DNA from: Taibaiella chishuiensis
GTDB lineage: Bacteria > Bacteroidota > Bacteroidia > Chitinophagales > Chitinophagaceae
Assembly (NCBI RefSeq): GCF_003014535.1
Contig: NZ_PYGD01000001.1
Coordinates: 558,001-622,000, forward strand
Direction of reading: 5' to 3'
DNA: 64,000 nucleotides
Numbering within the stretch: position 1 is the first letter of the stretch; each line of letters opens with the position of its first letter. Below the pieces are notes generated by a model. That model saw only the letters and a list, made by a program, of their open reading frames with translations. It did not search any database and was not told where the DNA came from. Of the stretch, positions 14,472 to 23,318 are shown in pieces. The position numbers and the translations under genes were made by a program.

Positions 14472-16049
14472 TTATCCTAAATCGATCGCGTTAATGGTTT
14501 CCACTACGCCTTGACCCGCCTCTACTGCGGCGATCATATCGAAGATCCGTTCGTTCCAGCCGCTTACCAGCACGGCGCCCTGTTCTACCATGGTATTGCC
14601 ATAGCCTTTCAAATCGATGCTGTAGACCTTTACACCGGGGTTGATCAGGCGGTATTGTACCAGCAACTGGTTGAAGTTATCGCCCCGGTTACCGGCATGG
14701 TCGAACCATTTGCAACCCTGGCCCACCTGGCAGTCGGAGAAAATAATGATCCTGTCGACGATTTGCTGCGTCCTGATCAGTTGGCTCATATAATCGAAGA
14801 TGCCGCGTTCCGTTGCAGGGCCACAGTTTTTGGCAGCCTCGTTGATCCGGGTAAAATTTTCGAATACACGCTCCTTACGGCTCAGCTGCGGGTTTACGAG
14901 TTTGTCGCCAAACAAACCGATATACGCGCCGGGGCTCTGGTTCCAGTACAATACGGCAAACAGGTTGGCAATATCGGCCGTGGTTCTTTTGCTCATAGCG
15001 CTCACCAGCGATTTACCGCCAAGGTCGCCGAACATGCTGCCCGAGTTATCGGAGAGGATCACCGTGGTACCGCGCTGCACCGGTATATTGGCACAAGAGG
15101 TAACCAGGGCCTGTTCCAATGCAACCATAGCCTGTTTTGCTTTTTGCTGCAACAGCTTCGGCACACCTTTTTGCTGCTGTATCGTTTCCAACTCTTTAAA
15201 AGCGGAGAGATAGCGGAAAGGCAGCTGGCGCGAGGCATTGATCTGTTGTTCACTGGTAAGCTGCGCCAGGGCCTGTGTGAATGCTACGGTTGAACTATAA
15301 TACACCAGGTTACGCAGGTTACGCAACAGGGCCATATAACCCAGGCGTTTGCTCAGCACCAGGGCATCCCAGGTTTCGGTAAAGGCCATTGCTCTTGCTG
15401 CCTGAGTAGCAAAATGCTGTTTACCCAGCGCCGACAATTCGGTTTCCCAGGTATAAGGCGTGGCCAGCGTACCGGTCGCGATCTTATTAAAGAGCTGTTG
15501 CTGCGCTTCGTCTTTGGCTTTGGGGTGTACCAGGAACAAGGCATCTTTCAGTTTTATTTCAGATGCGGTATTGTATTTGGCAAACTGGTACTCGTCGAAG
15601 CGGTTAAAAGCCTGTGCCAGTCCTTTCTGTACCTGTTTGGATAGACGGTTCAGTTTTTTGGTAGCCTCGCGGCTATTGCTCAACTGGTAACAGGCCAGTA
15701 CTTCCTTGATCTCGTCGGCACGCAATACGATATTGCGGATCACATTGCTCACCAGGTTATCGCCGGCGTGTACGCGGGCCAGTTCTACAGCCAGCAGTAC
15801 GGGAATCGAACGCAGGTTCAACTCTTTCCGGGCATATACAGCCAGCCGGGCCGTAAAGGTAGCCGGGCAACGGCTTACCAGCGAGCGGATACGCTCCAGC
15901 CGGGCTGCTGCTTTTTCGTAATAAGCATCGTCGACCACACAGGTGGCTACCGCGGTATACAGTTCCATTTCCGCACTCATAACATAGGCTTTTGCACCCA
16001 TATAATTGGTGGTGGTACCGTTCTCTTTTGCACTACGATTAAATTTCAT
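14472..16049 (-). CDS. rsr: Ro60 orthologue (TROVE + vWA domain), Rsr-like
   Basis: A 525-residue protein when started at the ATG at 16049 (MKFNRSAKENG), the usual size of bacterial Rsr. An open frame continues upstream, but that part crosses the promoter region and is rejected. The N-terminal HEAT-repeat TROVE ring (VSRCPATFTARLAVYARKEL...) is followed by a von Willebrand A domain with a MIDAS motif DNSGSM. Ro60 rings bind Y RNAs on the outer face and misfolded RNA in the cavity, and in Deinococcus couple to PNPase. Two Y RNAs follow directly. The promoter carries operator site 4, shared with the divergent WYL regulator region. Confidence 0.93.
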   Translation of the reverse strand: MKFNRSAKENGTTTNYMGAKAYVMSAEMELYTAVATCVVDDAYYEKAAARLERIRSLVSRCPATFTARLAVYARKELNLRSIPVLLAVELARVHAGDNLVSNVIRNIVLRADEIKEVLACYQLSNSREATKKLNRLSKQVQKGLAQAFNRFDEYQFAKYNTASEIKLKDALFLVHPKAKDEAQQQLFNKIATGTLATPYTWETELSALGKQHFATQAARAMAFTETWDALVLSKRLGYMALLRNLRNLVYYSSTVAFTQALAQLTSEQQINASRQLPFRYLSAFKELETIQQQKGVPKLLQQKAKQAMVALEQALVTSCANIPVQRGTTVILSDNSGSMFGDLGGKSLVSAMSKRTTADIANLFAVLYWNQSPGAYIGLFGDKLVNPQLSRKERVFENFTRINEAAKNCGPATERGIFDYMSQLIRTQQIVDRIIIFSDCQVGQGCKWFDHAGNRGDNFNQLLVQYRLINPGVKVYSIDLKGYGNTMVEQGAVLVSGWNERIFDMIAAVEAGQGVVETINAIDLG

Positions 16050-16094
16050 AACCCTTGGTTTTAAAGCGTGATCTTTTGTGTTGCTTTCGATAAT

Positions 16095-16103
16095 GCAAAG
16101 ATG
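16095..16103 (-). promoter_or_regulatory. -7 box of the Ro60-Y RNA promoter
   Basis: CATCTTTGC on the minus strand, inside GGCCATCTTTGCATTA, 8 bp downstream of operator site 4. It is nearly identical to the operon B promoter. Confidence 0.65.
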
Positions 16104-16111
16104 GCCCCCGG

Positions 16112-16134
16112 TATACGCAGCGTATTTGCGCAGT
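16112..16134. promoter_or_regulatory. Island operator, site 4
   Basis: TATACGCAG-CGTAT-TTGCGCAGT, upstream of Ro60, followed by a GAAAAATTTTTTTG tract as at sites 1 and 2. Confidence 0.75.
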
Positions 16135-16225
16135 GAAAAATTTTTTTGCACGCGAAGGCTCAATTCATTGAAATACAACTGCTTTTGCTTCAAAAAAAGT
16201 TTAAAAAGAAGGGATAAGGATACGA

Positions 16226-16248
16226 ACTGCGCAGCTGTATTGCGTAGT
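16226..16248. promoter_or_regulatory. Island operator, site 5
   Basis: ACTGCGCAG-CTGTA-TTGCGTAGT, about 50 bp upstream of the WYL regulator gene on the plus strand. This suggests autoregulation. Confidence 0.75.
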
Positions 16249-16298
16249 ATAAGTAAAAAGCGCTTATCTTCAGCCTGCATTTAACCCTGCATACCACC

Positions 16299-17330
16299 AT
16301 GGCTGTAAACAAACTGGCGCTGCTGCGCTACAAAACGATCGATGATTGCCTGCGCAACCGCTTCCGCAAATGGACGCTGGATGATATTATAGAGAAAGTA
16401 GCCGAAGTACTGTACGATCGCGAGGGTATTGCTACCGGGGTAAGCCGGCGTACCATACAGGCCGATATCCAGGTAATGCGCAGTGATAAGCTGGGTTACA
16501 ATGCACCGATCGTGGTAACGGATAAAAAGTATTACAGCTACGAGGATCGCGACTTTAGTATTACCAATGCGCCGATCAACAATGCGGATGTGGAAAAGAT
16601 GAAGGAGATCGTGGGTGTGCTGAAACAGTTTAATGGCTTCAGTTATTTCGAGGAGATGAGCGATATGATCGCGAGGCTGGAAAACAACCTGTATAAGTCT
16701 ACACACGCCGGCAGGAATTATATCCAGTTTGAAAGCAATCAGTTGTTGAAAGGCCTGCAATACATCAATCCATTGTACCAGGCTATACTCAACCAACGGG
16801 CCTTGCTGATCGAATATAAATCGTTCAAGGCCCGGGAAGCGCAACAGAATATATATTTTCCTTACCTGCTCAAAGAGTACCGTAACCGCTGGTTCCTGAT
16901 CTGCAAACCCAAGAAGAACGCGCAGCTGATCACCCTGGCGCTCGACCGTATCCTGGAGTTCCAGGAGTTGCCCCAGGAAAAATTTATAGCCCCTGTGATC
17001 GATTTCGATACGTATTACAACGACCTGCTCGGCGTTACCAAAACGGAGAAGGACCGTGCCCATAAGATCGTACTGGAAATAGACCGGTTCAATGCCCCCT
17101 ATGTACTGACCAAACCCCTGCATCCCAGCCAGACGGTGTTACAGGAGACCGAAGAGAGCATCATTATCCGGATCGATGTAGTGCCCAACTTCGAGCTGGA
17201 GCGCGAGATCCTGGGTTTTGGCGAATGTATGAAAGTGCTTGGCCCACGCTTCCTGGCTTCGCGCATCAGGAAAAGGCTCGAAAAGAGCGCCGCCCGTTAC
17301 CAACCCAAACAGCAGCAAACGGAATTATAA
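16299..17330 (+). CDS. WYL-domain transcriptional regulator of the island
   Basis: A 343-residue protein. An N-terminal winged helix (LDDIIEKVAEVL..., SRRTIQADIQVMR) precedes a WYL domain, where the eponymous motif reads NRWFLICKP around residue 196, and a C-terminal extension (VLGPRFLASRIRKRL). WYL domains are thought to sense nucleic acid or nucleotide ligands, and such regulators accompany several RNA-repair and phage-defence loci. It diverges from Ro60 and has operator site 5 in its own control region. Its 3' end overlaps the convergent gene at 17325 by 6 bp. Confidence 0.88.
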   Translation: MAVNKLALLRYKTIDDCLRNRFRKWTLDDIIEKVAEVLYDREGIATGVSRRTIQADIQVMRSDKLGYNAPIVVTDKKYYSYEDRDFSITNAPINNADVEKMKEIVGVLKQFNGFSYFEEMSDMIARLENNLYKSTHAGRNYIQFESNQLLKGLQYINPLYQAILNQRALLIEYKSFKAREAQQNIYFPYLLKEYRNRWFLICKPKKNAQLITLALDRILEFQELPQEKFIAPVIDFDTYYNDLLGVTKTEKDRAHKIVLEIDRFNAPYVLTKPLHPSQTVLQETEESIIIRIDVVPNFELEREILGFGECMKVLGPRFLASRIRKRLEKSAARYQPKQQQTEL

Positions 17331-18641
17331 CGCGAGCAATTGCAACAGCGCATGCCGCGCCGGATCCTGCAATTGCAGTTTAGCCCTGGCCTGTACCATA
17401 TGTTCCGGAACCAGTGTTGCCGAGGCATCCAGTTGCTTCAGCACCCGGGTATAGGGTTTCAGCGGTACGAACTCCTTTTGCAAACCCAGTTTTTCGAAAT
17501 CGATAAACAGGTTAAAGAAATTGGTGGTAGGCACGAGGTTACCCACCGGCGCATGTGCGACTGTACCCAGGTAAAGACCTTCGCGCTGGGACTGCGCATA
17601 TAAGCGGTATAAAGGAAAAACAGCGGGGTTGACAATACTGCTATCGCTGCGCAGCCAGTGGCATTGTTTCAATTGTGTGGCCAACGCGGGACCATTGCCA
17701 TACAGGGTAGCATAGATACCGGGCACGCTGTCCTCTTTGATCGTTACGGTTGCTACTTTTTCAAAATCGTCGTTGTACTCATAAGCAACTATGGTATCCT
17801 TCTGGATTACCGAACCGGAAACCGTGAGCGCTATACCGGTAACACCGGCGGCCAGCAGGCTGTCGCCCTGCAGGGTAAGGGTGTCCAGTGTAAAGGTTTT
17901 ATGCCGTAGCCAGGCATCGGCGCCGGCCAGGTACCATAAACGCAGCGCGGCATCGGAAGCCGGGCGCCGGTATTGCATCAGGGCGGGTACCTGCAGTTGG
18001 GGCGCCGGGATGACGGCCTCAGCCAGCACCTGGCCTCTTTCAAAATCGATATGACCCTGCATACTACCATCGGTAAAGCTGATATGCCCCGGTAACCGGT
18101 TAACCGCCGACAGGCGGCTGTCCTTCAACGGTTGCGTATTTTTTTGTTGCAGGATCTCCGTAAGCACCACAGCTGTGTTTTCTTTACGGGGCGACCAGGA
18201 TACGGCGAAGGTCGTTGCGGTATACGCTATAGTCCAGGTACGATCGGGGCTCTGGCGGATATACACGCCCGCTGCCGAAGCCTGCATTACGGGCTGCCAG
18301 GAGCCGGTATGCCGGGTCAGCGAACGCACCAGGGCTGCGCTATCTTCCACGGGCAGGGTAGCAAACAGGGTAGTTGGCTGCCAGCCCTGCAGGTTATAGA
18401 TATAAACATCAGAAGGGATGCCCAGTCCTTCTACCAGGCGGTCCTTTTTCTTTTTTTCCAGTTTGAAATAATCACGCAACAGGCTTTTATAGATGTCGTA
18501 TACATCTACCCTTACGATCATCGCCGCATCTTTACGCACGGGTGTACTACGCGCTGTGCTGCGCTGGTATTGTACATAAGCCCAAAAAGAAACAAACAGC
18601 AATACGAGTATTGCTGCTGTTATACTTAGGAATTTTTTCAT
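17325..18641 (-). CDS. Membrane-anchored envelope protein, unknown (DUF4836-like?)
   Basis: A 438-residue protein with a hydrophobic N-terminal segment (FLSITAAILVLLFVSFWAYVQ) that serves as signal anchor, then a long periplasmic region. DAAMIVRVDVYDIYKSLL near the start and SFTDGSMQGHIDFERGQ resemble Bacteroidota DUF4836-type proteins, an uncertain likeness. The gene follows the next upstream gene by 3 bp, so 21355 to 17325 is one three-gene unit. Its relation to RNA repair is not evident. Confidence 0.65.
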   Translation of the reverse strand: MKKFLSITAAILVLLFVSFWAYVQYQRSTARSTPVRKDAAMIVRVDVYDIYKSLLRDYFKLEKKKKDRLVEGLGIPSDVYIYNLQGWQPTTLFATLPVEDSAALVRSLTRHTGSWQPVMQASAAGVYIRQSPDRTWTIAYTATTFAVSWSPRKENTAVVLTEILQQKNTQPLKDSRLSAVNRLPGHISFTDGSMQGHIDFERGQVLAEAVIPAPQLQVPALMQYRRPASDAALRLWYLAGADAWLRHKTFTLDTLTLQGDSLLAAGVTGIALTVSGSVIQKDTIVAYEYNDDFEKVATVTIKEDSVPGIYATLYGNGPALATQLKQCHWLRSDSSIVNPAVFPLYRLYAQSQREGLYLGTVAHAPVGNLVPTTNFFNLFIDFEKLGLQKEFVPLKPYTRVLKQLDASATLVPEHMVQARAKLQLQDPARHALLQLLAL

Positions 18642-18644
18642 CGC

Positions 18645-20681
18645 TTAGTCGTTTTTGGATGCGCTCTCGATCAGCGAGAAGAAGTACTTCAGCGCATTCT
18701 CTTTGCCCTGTGGTACCTCTGCGATCAGCTCCCCGGAAATACGATCGCCCTTCATCCCGGTGGTCCTGCCATAAAATTTGCCGGTACTGGTCATCCAATG
18801 GTTAAACATATTCAACTTGCGGGTGCTGTTAAATTCTTCACGCGGTATCTTGCCGGCCAGCTTGTTCGGATCGAAGAAGGCGGTCATATTGTTTTTAGTC
18901 ATGAGCTTTTTATGCTCCTTGCTGATATTGCCCTGGAAGCGGTCCAGGCTTATGTTTTCGATATCTTTATAAGAAGTGCCGCAGAATACGATACCGTCTT
19001 TGATCAGCAAATGGATATCCAGCGGGCTTTTGGATACATCGCGGTCCAGGGTGTAAATACCGGCTTTTTCTTTTACCACACCTTTGTGCATGCCATAGTT
19101 CAGCAGCCGTTTTATTATATAGCTATCGTCTGAAGAAACCATCAGCAGGAATTCGGGCAGGGTTTCCTTCCTGGTACGCATTACATCCTTCTTTTCCCAG
19201 TCGTCGTTATACTCATAGGTCTTGTAAGTATATTCTTTCTGCACAATATCTGTAACCAGGAAGAGGGCATCGCCTTTGATCACTTTGGCAATGGCCTTTT
19301 CGTCCAGCATAATAGACAACAGCTCCGAAGCGATATCCAGCTCTTCGGTATACTTATGCATATAACCGCCATAAGCATAGTTGAGCATAGCAGGCAGTTC
19401 TTTCAGGTATTCTTCGGTATCGAACGAGTAGGAGAGGAAGCCGATCAGCTTATCGCTGTTTACATACTTTGCAAACTTGCTGTTGAGCTTGTGGCTGTAA
19501 AGTTTTTTATAAGCGGATGCTTTCTTTTCGTCGACCATCATTTCGCTGGTCATGCGCATCTGCTCTTTGCCCAGGTACAATTGAGCATTCATCCCTTTAA
19601 AGCCGGCGAAGGTGCGCCCGAAATAACGATAAGAGAAATACGAGAAGATACCGCGGTACAGGTTGCCGATATCGGCGAGGTACAGCGTTGCACTGGCTTC
19701 TTTATCCTGTGCGGCTATAAATTCTTTTTTACCAAGGATGGAAGGCGCGCCGGGCTGGCGGTTAAACACAGCGTTGGCAAAAGTACCGGTCCAGGTCTTT
19801 CTCAGCTTCTGGCGGATCTCCCAATTGTCGTTATAAACCCGGCTGCGATAGGCCTCTTCCTCGGAGACCTGCTCCTGGGTATAGGCAACAGGCGGCGCCT
19901 CTACCACCTGGACCATTGGCGGTGGTGGTGCATCGATGGGTATGTCTTCGTATGCAGGCGGCTCCATCGTACTGGTTTTTTCTACCGGTTCCTCATCTTC
20001 GGCACGTGCAGGCGCGGCGGCGGCTACATCGGCGGCGGCATCCTGTTCGTAAGCGGGCGCGGCAACGGCATAATCGACAGCGGCGGCAGAATCTACAGCA
20101 ACAGCGGCCACATCCGCCACAATAGTATCGGCGGTTACGGCATAGCTATCATTGTATACGTTTTCTTTAATACCGTAACGGGCAGCTACGGTCGAATCGT
20201 CGAAATAACCGCTTTTAAGTTCGCTGATCACCATGCTGGCCATTTCGTTGTTCCAGGTCATACAGGCCTTATCCGAACCGGAAAGGATCTGTCGCGTATC
20301 GCCCTGGCGGGTAATCTCCTGGTCGTTATCAAACAGGTGCGCAAACTTGTCCGCGTCGCGTATCGGCAACAACACGCCGTGGTAACTTACACTATCTGTT
20401 TGTACATAATAATAATAGCTATTGCCGGCCAGGTTAATGCCCAGGTCTTCGATCCCGGCTATTTTTCCGTCTCTTTTACGCGACAATTCTTTGATCATTT
20501 TCTTCCCGATCTCCGAGTTGTTGAATTCGCTTGCAGAAAGCAGTTCCAGCAATTTGTTACCGCGCAGGGTAACAACGGCCCCGGCTTCCTGGGGTATTTT
20601 ATAGGCCATATCCTGCTGGGCGGTGGCAGATAAAGCGGGTAACAGGCCCAGGGATAAAAACAGTGGTTTCATGGTTCTCAT
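18645..20681 (-). CDS. Secreted envelope protein, unknown (DUF4836-like), with acidic Ala/Pro-rich linker
   Basis: The start at 20681 (MRTMKPLFLSLGLLPALSATAQQ) overlaps the upstream stop codon as ATGA and gives a signal peptide. A longer frame to 20744 lacks support. The 678-residue product has an N-terminal domain (AYKIPQEAGAVVTLRGNKLL), a low-complexity Ala/Asp/Glu/Pro-rich stretch around residues 190-260 and a C-terminal domain with FSYFSYRYFGRTF and FFDPNKLAGKIP. The architecture fits a periplasmic or surface protein. It is coupled to the lipoprotein upstream and is probably paralogous to the gene at 17325 (shared YEYNDDWEK/YEYNDDFEK motifs). Confidence 0.7.
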   Translation of the reverse strand: MRTMKPLFLSLGLLPALSATAQQDMAYKIPQEAGAVVTLRGNKLLELLSASEFNNSEIGKKMIKELSRKRDGKIAGIEDLGINLAGNSYYYYVQTDSVSYHGVLLPIRDADKFAHLFDNDQEITRQGDTRQILSGSDKACMTWNNEMASMVISELKSGYFDDSTVAARYGIKENVYNDSYAVTADTIVADVAAVAVDSAAAVDYAVAAPAYEQDAAADVAAAAPARAEDEEPVEKTSTMEPPAYEDIPIDAPPPPMVQVVEAPPVAYTQEQVSEEEAYRSRVYNDNWEIRQKLRKTWTGTFANAVFNRQPGAPSILGKKEFIAAQDKEASATLYLADIGNLYRGIFSYFSYRYFGRTFAGFKGMNAQLYLGKEQMRMTSEMMVDEKKASAYKKLYSHKLNSKFAKYVNSDKLIGFLSYSFDTEEYLKELPAMLNYAYGGYMHKYTEELDIASELLSIMLDEKAIAKVIKGDALFLVTDIVQKEYTYKTYEYNDDWEKKDVMRTRKETLPEFLLMVSSDDSYIIKRLLNYGMHKGVVKEKAGIYTLDRDVSKSPLDIHLLIKDGIVFCGTSYKDIENISLDRFQGNISKEHKKLMTKNNMTAFFDPNKLAGKIPREEFNSTRKLNMFNHWMTSTGKFYGRTTGMKGDRISGELIAEVPQGKENALKYFFSLIESASKND

Positions 20682-21355
20682 TTTGCTAATTGTATTTGGT
20701 TGGATACAGATACCCTGCCATTGATCAGGTCGAGCACACTGCATTTCTGCATAATGGCCTTCTGGCTTTTAGATACTTTTGCCAGTGTATTGCTGTGCCG
20801 GCTTATGGCCGCCGGGAAGCGGCAGATGCTGGTATAGGTTGCTGTCTGGAAAATCTCTTTATCTTCTTTCTTTAACTTGTTGTATTCTGCCTTTGCGCTG
20901 GCATAGTATTTATAATCGCGGGCAAATGTCGCCGTGCTTTTATTATAAGTATAGGTAGACACATTGGTCGCTTTTACTTTCTGGGCTTCGAGTATGTTTT
21001 TGGTAATGTTGTTTACATTGGCCACTTCTTTAAAGGAGAAGCTGATGCTGGCGATATAGTTATTGAAATCGGTTGTACTCTTTACATTACTGATACCGGG
21101 CATTTTTTTAAGCCGGGCAACGGCTTCGTCTATTTCGCGCTGTATGGTCTTACGGTCGGGTACCTTATAGCCGTTTATACTATCCATAAGTAATATGGAA
21201 GCTACTTTGGTTTTGCTCTGGCTTAAATTAACGGTAAGCACCATATCTCCGCTGCCGTCGGCCTTCATAGTGATCTCCTCGATGATTTCGAAACAGGAAG
21301 AGCATAAAAGCGGGATGCAAAGCAGCAGGATGAAGAGCCGGATCTTTTTGAGCAT
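20678..21355 (-). CDS. Predicted lipoprotein, unknown function
   Basis: The start at 21355 gives MLKKIRLFILLLCIPLLCSS with a CSSC lipobox. The 225-residue product begins FEIIEEITMKADGSGDMVLTVNLSQSKTK, a pattern (a beta-rich module carrying a negatively charged Asp/Gly turn) seen in many Bacteroidota lipoproteins. No family is recognised. It is the first gene of a three-gene unit. Confidence 0.7.
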   Translation of the reverse strand: MLKKIRLFILLLCIPLLCSSCFEIIEEITMKADGSGDMVLTVNLSQSKTKVASILLMDSINGYKVPDRKTIQREIDEAVARLKKMPGISNVKSTTDFNNYIASISFSFKEVANVNNITKNILEAQKVKATNVSTYTYNKSTATFARDYKYYASAKAEYNKLKKEDKEIFQTATYTSICRFPAAISRHSNTLAKVSKSQKAIMQKCSVLDLINGRVSVSNQIQLAK

Positions 21356-21460
21356 GCGGGTTTTGGTTTGATGAAGTAAAACGTCAAAATTTCGCCCTGC
21401 GAAGATAGGCAAGGTTTTTAATCGGGCTTCTACTGGATTTCAGGGATTATTAAAAAGCAG

Positions 21461-21484
21461 GGAACGCGGCATAATCCGCGTTCC
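21461..21484 (-). terminator. Terminator of the rtcB operon
   Basis: A 9-bp perfect stem GGAACGCGG/CCGCGTTCC with a 6-nt loop, followed on the minus strand by CTGCTTTTTAAT, 9 bp beyond the stop of the HD-kinase gene. Confidence 0.8.
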
Positions 21485-21492
21485 TTCTGCAT

Positions 21493-22599
21493 TTATCCGC
21501 ATAGGTAAGTTACCCCGTGGGCTTCCGAAAGCTGCGGCACTTCCAGTTTACGCAGCATTTTCTCCAGCACGGCAGCCGGTACTGCGGCCGTGCGCGCGGC
21601 ATTCTGTTGTTCCCAGCTTGCGCGGGGCCGTTCGATATAAACCAGTTCCACCCTTGCGCCGTAGCTTACAAACAGGTCTACCAGCTGGTTCCGCATCTGC
21701 CGGGTTATATTGGTGGCATTCCATACAAAGTCGCGGCCCGCCCTCAGGTTTACCCTCGCCTGCTCTTTGGCCTGCTGGGCCACCCATCCGTTGGCCGAGC
21801 GGTCCTCGGGTTTAAGCCGGTGTTGCCGCCTGATCGCATCAGGACATACCTGTGGCCAGTCTTTACAGGTTTTCTGGATATAGTTGTCTTTACCCATACC
21901 CGGCAAGCCGCAAAGCACGATCACCGTACAGGTGGTATCGTCGTAAGGCTGGTATTGTGGCGATGCGCTGTTTTGCTGCCGGAAATACCGGAACCGGGCC
22001 AGGCCGCTGCTAAAGCTATAGGCCTTAGCCCAGCAATCCTGTTCGATACAATAGGCTTTGAAAAACTCTATCCGTTCCAGCATTTCGCTCTGGTCGGCAC
22101 AGATCCTGCCCAGTACATCGGCCTGGGCCAGCAGGTACAACAATTCGGTATTTACATGCAAACTGGCTTCCAGTAAGGCTTTCTGCGGATCGGGCTTATG
22201 CATTACCCATAAAGGCAAGCCATGGTAACGCACCAGGTTCACGATCTGTTCGCGCATAGTAAAGCCGGTACCGAATTGCGCATACAACAGGTAACGCGCA
22301 GTCAGGGCGCCTTTGCGGGCATGGCCCGGCGATACGATACTGCCATCGGGCTCCGTAAACGTCGTACTTCGCTTTTCTACATCGTGCAGCAGGGCTGCCG
22401 TCCAGAGTATTTCCTGTGCTTCGGCAGGCAGGGCCTGGTAAGCAGGCAGACTCCTAAGCGCAGCCAGTACCATTTGGGTATGGGTGGCCACATCGCCCTC
22501 TGCATGATGAACCGGGCTTTGCGGCACGCCATCCATATCGGCCACCCAGCTGTATTGCCGGCGCAGCGTATCCCAGTCTTTATCTTTTATAATGTTCAT
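21493..22599 (-). CDS. HD-domain/P-loop polynucleotide kinase-like fusion
   Basis: A 368-residue protein. The N-terminal half is an HD phosphohydrolase (HTQMVLAAL, then the AALLHDVEKRS HD motif, then RYHGLP). The C-terminal half (from about residue 225) is a P-loop kinase with VLCGLPGMGKDNYIQ and a late NATNITRQMRNQL segment like the lid region of Pnkp kinases. The natural reading is RNA end healing: the HD domain would remove a 2',3'-cyclic or 3' phosphate and the kinase would add a 5' phosphate. It overlaps the upstream RNA ligase gene by 4 bp. Confidence 0.82.
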   Translation of the reverse strand: MNIIKDKDWDTLRRQYSWVADMDGVPQSPVHHAEGDVATHTQMVLAALRSLPAYQALPAEAQEILWTAALLHDVEKRSTTFTEPDGSIVSPGHARKGALTARYLLYAQFGTGFTMREQIVNLVRYHGLPLWVMHKPDPQKALLEASLHVNTELLYLLAQADVLGRICADQSEMLERIEFFKAYCIEQDCWAKAYSFSSGLARFRYFRQQNSASPQYQPYDDTTCTVIVLCGLPGMGKDNYIQKTCKDWPQVCPDAIRRQHRLKPEDRSANGWVAQQAKEQARVNLRAGRDFVWNATNITRQMRNQLVDLFVSYGARVELVYIERPRASWEQQNAARTAAVPAAVLEKMLRKLEVPQLSEAHGVTYLCG

Positions 22600-23297
22600 G
22601 TCTCTTTGTTTTTGTGTTCATAAATCAGCTTTGCGCGTTTCCAGTTGCGGGTCCAGTGTTCATCGGTCTTTACATGTCCTTTGCGTACATATTTAAAAAC
22701 ATTGGCGCCCAGCTCTGTTACCGCAAAGCCATTGCTGTTCCTGGTTACGACACCTTCGAGGGTGCAGGGTTCGCCGCTTATCGCATCCACCGAGCCAAAA
22801 CCGCTTTCCCGGCGGGTAAAGGCCAGTACCGTATCGCGGAAGGCGGGCTCGTCCTTACCGGGTGCAGCAATATCCAGCACCGGCACGGTAGGCAGGCCGA
22901 AGGCGGCCGCATAAAAGCAAACCTCCTCCCAGCTGAGCCACTGGTCGCGGTAACGTACCGCAAACAGGTAGAAGTAATCTTCTATACGCCGGTAGCTTAT
23001 GGAGTGAATGGCGTATATGTTTTCGCCAAACAGTTCCAGCTCGCCCAGATCGTTTTTTATAAGCGCCCAACGCTGCCGCAGGTGGCTGGTCCAGGCCGAT
23101 GCGGCCGGCGCTGCATGCGACCGGGCAAATACGCCCAGCCGGTTGAGGCAGTTGTTTTCGCCATCCAGTTTTTCGGTATGGATCACCTGGCTCATCTGTT
23201 GCACATAAGCCCAGTAGTCGTATTGTATCCTGTCGTCACTTGTGGTCCCCGGCGAAAAAGGGAAATGATAGGTTCGCCCGTATTTTCTTGCATCCAT
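22596..23297 (-). CDS. RNA ligase (covalent nucleotidyltransferase family), short form
   Basis: A 233-residue protein starting MDARKYGRTYHFPFSPGTT. Motif I is HTEKLDGENN (lysine around residue 43), motif III-like FYLFAVRY, motif IV LEGVVTRN and motif V VFKYVRKGH, the adenylating core of the Rnl2/DNA-ligase superfamily without an appended domain. With the Rnl1-type enzyme, the Pnkp-type ligase and RtcB it is the fourth ligase of the island. It overlaps the HD-kinase gene by 4 bp, so healing and sealing enzymes are coupled. Confidence 0.85.
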   Translation of the reverse strand: MDARKYGRTYHFPFSPGTTSDDRIQYDYWAYVQQMSQVIHTEKLDGENNCLNRLGVFARSHAAPAASAWTSHLRQRWALIKNDLGELELFGENIYAIHSISYRRIEDYFYLFAVRYRDQWLSWEEVCFYAAAFGLPTVPVLDIAAPGKDEPAFRDTVLAFTRRESGFGSVDAISGEPCTLEGVVTRNSNGFAVTELGANVFKYVRKGHVKTDEHWTRNWKRAKLIYEHKNKET

Positions 23298-23318
23298 CGT
23301 TTTTTATTTTTTTCAGGT

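Noticed and set aside
16050-16280. N-terminal extension of Ro60 by 77 residues
   Set aside because: The extension translates the promoter and operator region. The ATG at 16049 restores the normal length of bacterial Ro60.
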